Assembly (NCBI GenBank): GCA_002798195.1
Contig: NWQM01000001.1
Coordinates: forward strand, 310,001 to 374,000
Direction of reading: 5' to 3'
DNA length: 64,000 nucleotides
DNA from: Lysobacteraceae bacterium NML03-0222
GTDB lineage: Bacteria > Pseudomonadota > Gammaproteobacteria > Xanthomonadales > Xanthomonadaceae
Shown: piece by piece, positions 59,581-64,000 of the stretch
How positions within the stretch are numbered: the first letter of the stretch is position 1
Layout: the number at the start of each line of letters is the position of its first letter
Notes under the pieces: generated by a model
The model's input: the letters and a program-made list of their open reading frames with translations, nothing else
Databases searched by the model: none
What the model was told of the DNA's origin: nothing
Made by a program: the position numbers and the translations under genes

Positions 59581-60765
59581 TTACATGCCAAGCAGCATGC
59601 GGCTGGGGTTTTCCAGCTGGTTCTTGATGTCCACCAGGAACAGCACCGCATCCTTGCCGTCGATGATGCGGTGGTCGTAGCTGAGTGCGATATACATCAT
59701 CGGCGCAGCCACCACCTGGCCGTTTTCGACGATGGCGCGCTCCTTGATAGCGTGCATGCCGAGGATGGCCGACTGCGGCGGGTTGACAATCGGGGTGGAG
59801 AACAGCGAGCCGAAGGTGCCGCCATTGGTGATGGTGAAGGTGCCGCCTTGCAGGTCTTCGAGCTTCAGGCCGCCCTCGCGTGCCTGCTTGGCGAAGGTGG
59901 CGATGCCGTCTTCGATTTCGGCAAAGTTCATGCGCTCGACATTGCGCAGCACCGGAGTCACCAGCCCCTTGTCGGTGGACACGGCCACCGAGATGTCGGC
60001 ATAGCCGTGGTAGATGATGTCATCGCCATCCACCGAGGCATTGATGATCGGGTGGCGCTGCAGGGCGTTGGCAGCGGCCTTGGCGAAGAAGCTCATGAAG
60101 CCGAGCTTGGTGCCATAGGTTTTGACGAAATCGTCCTGCATGGCCTTGCGCATTTTCATTACTTGCGAGAGGTTGACTTCGTTGAACGAGGTCAGCATGG
60201 CGATGGAGTTCTTCGATTCCATCAGGCGCTCGGCAATGCGCTTGCGCATGCGGGTCATCGGCACGCGCTCTTCCGGGCGGGCACCGCCACCAACACCGGC
60301 GGTCTTGCCGCTGGCATAGTGGATCAGGTCTTCCTTGGTGACCGCGCCACGGCGGCCAGTGCCCTGCACGTCCGCCGGGTTGATGCCCTGGGTTTCGGCG
60401 GTGAAGCGGGCGCCGGGCGGCAGTTGCGAGGTGGCGCTGGCAGTGGCCTGCGGTGCCGGAGCCGCAGCAGCCGGTGCGGCGGCCTTCGGGGCTTCGGCAG
60501 TGGCAGCGGTCGGCGCTTCGGCCACGGCACCTTCCTCAATCACCGCAATCACTTGCTGGCTGACCACGGTGGCGTCGGTATCGAACTTGATTTCCTTCAG
60601 CACGCCGTCGGCGGGAGCAGGGACTTCCAGCACGACCTTGTCGGTTTCAAGATCGACCAGATTTTCATCGCGGCGGACGGCATCGCCGACCTTCTTGTGC
60701 CAAGTGGCGATAACGGCGTCGGAGACGGATTCGGGAAGAACCGGGACTTTGATTTCGGTGGCCAT
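59581..60765 (-). CDS. sucB: Dihydrolipoyllysine succinyltransferase (2-oxoglutarate dehydrogenase E2)
   Basis: A 394-residue E2 core protein of the 2-oxoglutarate dehydrogenase complex. One lipoyl domain (1-75) carries the modified lysine in DLETDKVVLEV (Lys43). An Ala/Pro-rich linker (about 82-108) and a peripheral-subunit-binding domain (about 115-150; QGINPADVQGTGRRGAVTKEDL) follow. The catalytic domain ends with the active site YDHRIIDGKDAV near 365. It sits between sucA (39 bp) and lpdA in one operon. Confidence 0.97.
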   Translation of the reverse strand: MATEIKVPVLPESVSDAVIATWHKKVGDAVRRDENLVDLETDKVVLEVPAPADGVLKEIKFDTDATVVSQQVIAVIEEGAVAEAPTAATAEAPKAAAPAAAAPAPQATASATSQLPPGARFTAETQGINPADVQGTGRRGAVTKEDLIHYASGKTAGVGGGARPEERVPMTRMRKRIAERLMESKNSIAMLTSFNEVNLSQVMKMRKAMQDDFVKTYGTKLGFMSFFAKAAANALQRHPIINASVDGDDIIYHGYADISVAVSTDKGLVTPVLRNVERMNFAEIEDGIATFAKQAREGGLKLEDLQGGTFTITNGGTFGSLFSTPIVNPPQSAILGMHAIKERAIVENGQVVAAPMMYIALSYDHRIIDGKDAVLFLVDIKNQLENPSRMLLGM

Positions 60766-60804
60766 GAGCTTTTCCGATTGAGATTTGAGCGTGAAGGGTG
60801 AAGG

Positions 60805-63633
60805 TTAGTCGTTGTCCGACTCGGTATTGGGCGGGTTGACCAGGGCATCGGCAATCAGCTTTTGCTGCTCGACCACATGGTCGTTGAAGTGCCCGGCGGC
60901 GGGCGAGGGCGAGCGTGCCCGGCCTGCATAGGACAGCGATTGATGCTTGGCAAGGCAGGCGCGCAGATGGTGCTGAATCTGGAACCAGGCGCCCTGGTTC
61001 TGCGGCTCTTCCTGGCACCAGATGACATCCTGCGCCTGCGGGTATTTGCCCAGTTCATTGGCCAGCTGCTGACGCGGGAACGGATACAGCTGCTCGATGC
61101 GAATCAGGGCGACATCGTTCTGGCCGCGCTTTTGGGCATCTTCCAGGAGGTCGTAATAGACCTTGCCCGAGCACAGCACCACGCGCTTGACGGCTTTGGC
61201 ATCGGCGCGGGTATCGGCAATCAGGTGCTGGAACTGGCCATTGGCCAGCTCGTCCAAATCGCTGATGGCAAGCTTGTGGCGCAGCAGCGACTTGGGCGTC
61301 ATCACCACCAGCGGCTTGCGGGTGGTCATGTGCATCTGGCGGCGAATCATGTGGAAGGCCTGCGCCGGGGTGGTCGGCACGCACACCTGGATATTGCCCT
61401 GCGCGCACAGTTGCAGGAAGCGCTCCAGGCGCGCCGAGCTGTGTTCCGGGCCCTGGCCTTCATAGCCGTGGGGCAGGAACAGTGCCAGATTGGACAGCCG
61501 CCCCCACTTGGCTTCGCCGGAGGTCAGGAACTGGTCAATCACCACCTGTGCGCCGTTGGCGAAGTCGCCGAACTGCGCTTCCCAGATGCACAGGGTGTTG
61601 GGATCGGTGGTGGAATAGCCGTACTCGTAAGCCATCACTGCTTCTTCGCTGAGCAGCGAGTCGATGATGATGGCGTCTTCAGGGTTCTTGACCAGCGCTT
61701 GCAGCGGCAGGTAGTCGCGGTCGGTTTTCTGATCATGCAGCACCGCGTGGCGATGGAAGAAGGTGCCGCGGCCGGAGTCCTGGCCAACCAGACGCAGGCG
61801 GTAGCCTTCATCCAGCAGCGTTGCGTAGGCAAGGTTCTCGGCAAAGCCCCAGTCGCCCGGCTGCTCGCCTGCGGCCATCTTGCGGCGGTCATCGTAAATC
61901 TTGGCCACGCGCGGATGCAGGGTCAGGTCTTCGGGCAGGGTGGTGATGGCCTTGGCCAGCGTGTCCAGCTTGGCGCGGTCAACGCCGGTGCTGAAGACGT
62001 CGCTGGGCTTGCCTGCCATCAGTTTGCTCCAGTCGATGGCATTGGGGTCGGCTTCGGGCTTGACCAGCTCGGCGGTGACTTCACCGGCATCGAGCTTGTC
62101 GCGGTAGGCGTCGGCGTAAGCCTTGGGCTCACCCTCGCTCAACACGCCCTCGGCCACCAGCGCATTGCCGTACAGCTCGCGGGTGGTCTTCATCGCGCGG
62201 ATTTTCTGGTACATCAGCGGCTGTGTCGCGGCCGGCTCGTCGGCTTCGTTATGGCCATTGCGGCGGTAGCAGATGAGGTCGATGACCACATCCTTGCCAA
62301 AGCGCTGGCGGAAATCGAAGGCAAGCTCGGCGCAGAATGCCACCGCCTCGGGGTTGTCGCCATTTACGTGCAGGATGGGGGCGGCCACCATCTTGGCTAC
62401 ATCGGTGCAGTACAGCGTGGAGCGTGCGTCCTGACGTTCGCTGGTGGTAAAGCCGACCTGATTGTTGATGACCACGTGCACGGTGCCGCCCACGGCAAAG
62501 CCGCGTGCCTGCGACATCTGGAACAGTTCCATGCCCACGCCCTGGCCTGCAAAAGCGGCATCGCCATGCAGCAAGACCGGCAGCACGGTCTGGCGGGCGG
62601 TGTCGCCACGGCGCAGCTGGCGCGAGCGCACCGAGCCTGCGACCACCGGGTTGACGATTTCCAGGTGCGAGGGGTTGAAGGCCAGCGCCAGGTGCATCGG
62701 GCCTGCCGGGGTGGCGACATCGGCGGAGAAGCCCATGTGATATTTCACATCGCCGGTATGGGCGCGGTCGCCGTGGTGGTGCTCGAACTTGCCTTCAAAT
62801 TCGTCAAACAGCACACGCGGCGGCTTGCCAAGGGTATTGACCAGCACATTCAGGCGGCCACGGTGCGCCATGCCGATGACGGTTTCCTTCACGCCGGCTT
62901 GGCCTGCGTGCTGAATCAGCGTATCGAGCAGCGGAATCAGCGAGTCGCCGCCTTCGAGCGAAAAGCGCTTCTGGCCGACGTATTTGGTGCCGAGGTAGCG
63001 CTCCAGCCCTTCAGCGGCGGTCAGGCGCTCCAGAATGCGCTTTTTCTGCTCGGCGCTGCGGCCAAACTTGCCAGCAGCCGCCTCCAGGCGCTGGTACATG
63101 AAGCGGCGCTGCTCGACATCGGGGATATGCATGAATTCCGCGCCAATCGGGCCGGTATAGGTAGCCTTCAGGGTGGCGAGCAGCTCGGAGAGCTTCATGC
63201 GCTCGCGTCCGGCCACGCCGCCGGTGGAAAACTCGCTGCCCAGGTCGGCATCGGAAAGATGATGGAAGCCCAGCGTCAGGTCGGGCGCATCCGGATGAAC
63301 CCACATTTGCAGCGGGTCAACGTCAGCGGCCAGATGGCCGCGTGAGCGGTAGGCAGTAATCAGGCGACCGACATTGCGCTCGCGCTCGTCACCCGTACCA
63401 CTGGTTACGGCGCCGCGGGCAGCGGCACGGCCTGCAGCGGCCACCGCTTCGGCAATCACCGAGTGGGGTACGTCCCCGGCTTCGCGCCCCTTGAGTTCAT
63501 CAAAATAGGCCTTCCACTTCGGCTCGATGCTGTCGGGGTTGGCCAGATATTGTTCGTAAAGGTCTTCGATATAGGCCGCATTGGCACCAAGTTGGGAAGA
63601 CTGTGCAAACTTCTTCAGGAGGCTGCTCGCCAT
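60805..63633 (-). CDS. sucA: 2-oxoglutarate dehydrogenase E1 component
   Basis: A 942-residue thiamine-diphosphate enzyme that decarboxylates 2-oxoglutarate and hands succinyl to the E2 lipoyl arm in the TCA cycle. It has the N-terminal E2-binding helix region (MASSLLKKFAQSSQLGANAAYIEDLYEQYL), VIGMAHRGRLNVLVNTLGKP, the ThDP/Mg motif GDAAFAGQGV...NNQVGFTT and the C-terminal SLLRHKLAIS and VVLCSGKVYYDL. Length is normal. It is the first gene of sucA-sucB-lpdA, with a good -10 box about 110 bp upstream. Confidence 0.97.
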   Translation of the reverse strand: MASSLLKKFAQSSQLGANAAYIEDLYEQYLANPDSIEPKWKAYFDELKGREAGDVPHSVIAEAVAAAGRAAARGAVTSGTGDERERNVGRLITAYRSRGHLAADVDPLQMWVHPDAPDLTLGFHHLSDADLGSEFSTGGVAGRERMKLSELLATLKATYTGPIGAEFMHIPDVEQRRFMYQRLEAAAGKFGRSAEQKKRILERLTAAEGLERYLGTKYVGQKRFSLEGGDSLIPLLDTLIQHAGQAGVKETVIGMAHRGRLNVLVNTLGKPPRVLFDEFEGKFEHHHGDRAHTGDVKYHMGFSADVATPAGPMHLALAFNPSHLEIVNPVVAGSVRSRQLRRGDTARQTVLPVLLHGDAAFAGQGVGMELFQMSQARGFAVGGTVHVVINNQVGFTTSERQDARSTLYCTDVAKMVAAPILHVNGDNPEAVAFCAELAFDFRQRFGKDVVIDLICYRRNGHNEADEPAATQPLMYQKIRAMKTTRELYGNALVAEGVLSEGEPKAYADAYRDKLDAGEVTAELVKPEADPNAIDWSKLMAGKPSDVFSTGVDRAKLDTLAKAITTLPEDLTLHPRVAKIYDDRRKMAAGEQPGDWGFAENLAYATLLDEGYRLRLVGQDSGRGTFFHRHAVLHDQKTDRDYLPLQALVKNPEDAIIIDSLLSEEAVMAYEYGYSTTDPNTLCIWEAQFGDFANGAQVVIDQFLTSGEAKWGRLSNLALFLPHGYEGQGPEHSSARLERFLQLCAQGNIQVCVPTTPAQAFHMIRRQMHMTTRKPLVVMTPKSLLRHKLAISDLDELANGQFQHLIADTRADAKAVKRVVLCSGKVYYDLLEDAQKRGQNDVALIRIEQLYPFPRQQLANELGKYPQAQDVIWCQEEPQNQGAWFQIQHHLRACLAKHQSLSYAGRARSPSPAAGHFNDHVVEQQKLIADALVNPPNTESDND

Positions 63634-63739
63634 TTCAGGATTACGCTCGCGCTATGCCGGTGGCCGCAACTGCCTGATTTTTGGAAAGTTTTTGCTGTTC
63701 CGAAAAATCGGGCTGAATGGCCGGTTAGAGGGGATTCGG

Positions 63740-63745
63740 ATTATA
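63740..63745 (-). promoter_or_regulatory. -10 box upstream of sucA
   Basis: On the minus strand a perfect TATAAT lies at 63740-63745, about 107 bp before the sucA ATG. The -35 at 17-nt spacing is GTGCAA (63763-63768), which is weak, so activation or a different spacing is likely. Confidence 0.45.
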
Positions 63746-63819
63746 GCCGCGACATTCAGCCGTTGCACCCGCAAGGCGGGCAAACAGGGGCATAACGCTC
63801 AGTAGGCTGCTGGACGGGT

Positions 63820-64000
63820 TCAGTTAGGGGTGAACTGGATGGGAACCGTGACCCGGCCAACGCTGGGCTGGCCATTTTCCGTGGCGGGCTGGAAGCGCCA
63901 GCGGCGCAGCACATCGCTGGCAGCGCGGTCAAGCTCGCGCGAGCCGCTGCTGCGAATCAGGCTGACCGAAGTGGGCACGCCATCAGGGCCGACATCCACC
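63820..64000 (-). CDS. TonB-family energy transducer, C-terminal part (5' end outside the window)
   Basis: The minus-strand frame from the window edge to TGA at 63820-63822 encodes 59 residues with VDVGPDGVPTSVSLIRSSG, RELDRAASDVLRRWRFQPA and a final VTVPIQFTPN. This is the C-terminal domain of TonB, the periplasmic part that contacts TonB boxes of outer-membrane receptors; the xWRFxPA stretch is its hallmark. The rest of the gene lies beyond 64000. A TonB fits a genome with at least two TonB-dependent receptors in this window. Confidence 0.85.
   Translation of the reverse strand, partial: VDVGPDGVPTSVSLIRSSGSRELDRAASDVLRRWRFQPATENGQPSVGRVTVPIQFTPN

Noticed and set aside
57929..59680. 583-codon open frame opposite lpdA
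   Set aside because: It is antisense to lpdA across its whole length, has Gly/His/Ala-rich low-information residues and no ribosome-binding site.
60862..63345. Very long open frame on the plus strand opposite sucA
   Set aside because: It is antisense to a fully conserved dehydrogenase gene, lacks any family motif and is explained by the codon bias of a high-GC gene.

Overview
The window looks like a piece of chromosome from a GC-rich gammaproteobacterium of the Xanthomonadales (Lysobacteraceae or a relative). This is inferred from protein similarity as I recall it, the gene orders (nudJ-mnmA-hflD, rpmI-rplT-pheS-pheT-ihfA-merR, recC-recB-recD, sucA-sucB-lpdA) and two large TonB-dependent receptors of types common in that order. 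Most of it is housekeeping sequence with tightly packed, often 4-bp-overlapping genes. I see no rRNA, CRISPR array or intact mobile element.

Layout: a 5'-truncated glycosyltransferase 9 gene (1-1036); tRNA-Phe with its own promoter and terminator; a minus-strand ftsY-asmA-like-mutY-yggX operon (1606-5382); a plus-strand run rsmD, coaD, lipoprotein, ferredoxin, ggt, metallo-beta-lactamase-fold hydrolase (5437-10045); and a ChaN/TraB-like exported protein. Next is a divergent locus (11021-16090) with a TonB-dependent receptor facing an exported metallophosphoesterase and an exported inorganic pyrophosphatase. It reads as a phosphate-scavenging unit and has an inverted repeat and a leader terminator between its halves. 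A glycine-zipper protein follows, then the L35/L20/PheST/IHF operon, which lacks thrS-infC but has its own promoter behind a 16-bp tandem duplication. tRNA-Pro(GGG) comes next, with a relic of a tyrosine-recombinase gene immediately downstream, which is a scar of an old integration.

From 22528 to 31674: rluF; an operon nudJ-mnmA-hflD-histidine kinase-receiver-receiver on the minus strand; a dispersed-repeat-like element with a 26-bp perfect palindrome; clpS (possibly leaderless) and clpA; and a DUF2147 protein. From 31730 to 37213 a TonB-dependent receptor and an S9 peptidase, probably a peptide uptake pair, are bracketed by two identical 20-bp direct repeats. The histidine-degradation genes hutF and hutI are divergent. 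HutF lacks its usual N-terminal strand domain, and a short relic resembling the HutF C-terminus lies just after hutI, which points to a local rearrangement.

From 39787 to the end: a trans-sulfuration enzyme, a lytic transglycosylase, a DMT transporter, recC-recB-recD, parC, rnk, a PilH-like receiver, an acryloyl-CoA-reductase-like oxidoreductase, a LOG-family protein, an unrecognised exported protein, the 2-oxoglutarate dehydrogenase operon sucA-sucB-lpdA, and the 3' end of a TonB-like gene. The most interesting non-routine items are the phosphate locus and its control region, the integrase relic at tRNA-Pro, the repeat-bracketed receptor/peptidase cassette and the hutF rearrangement.
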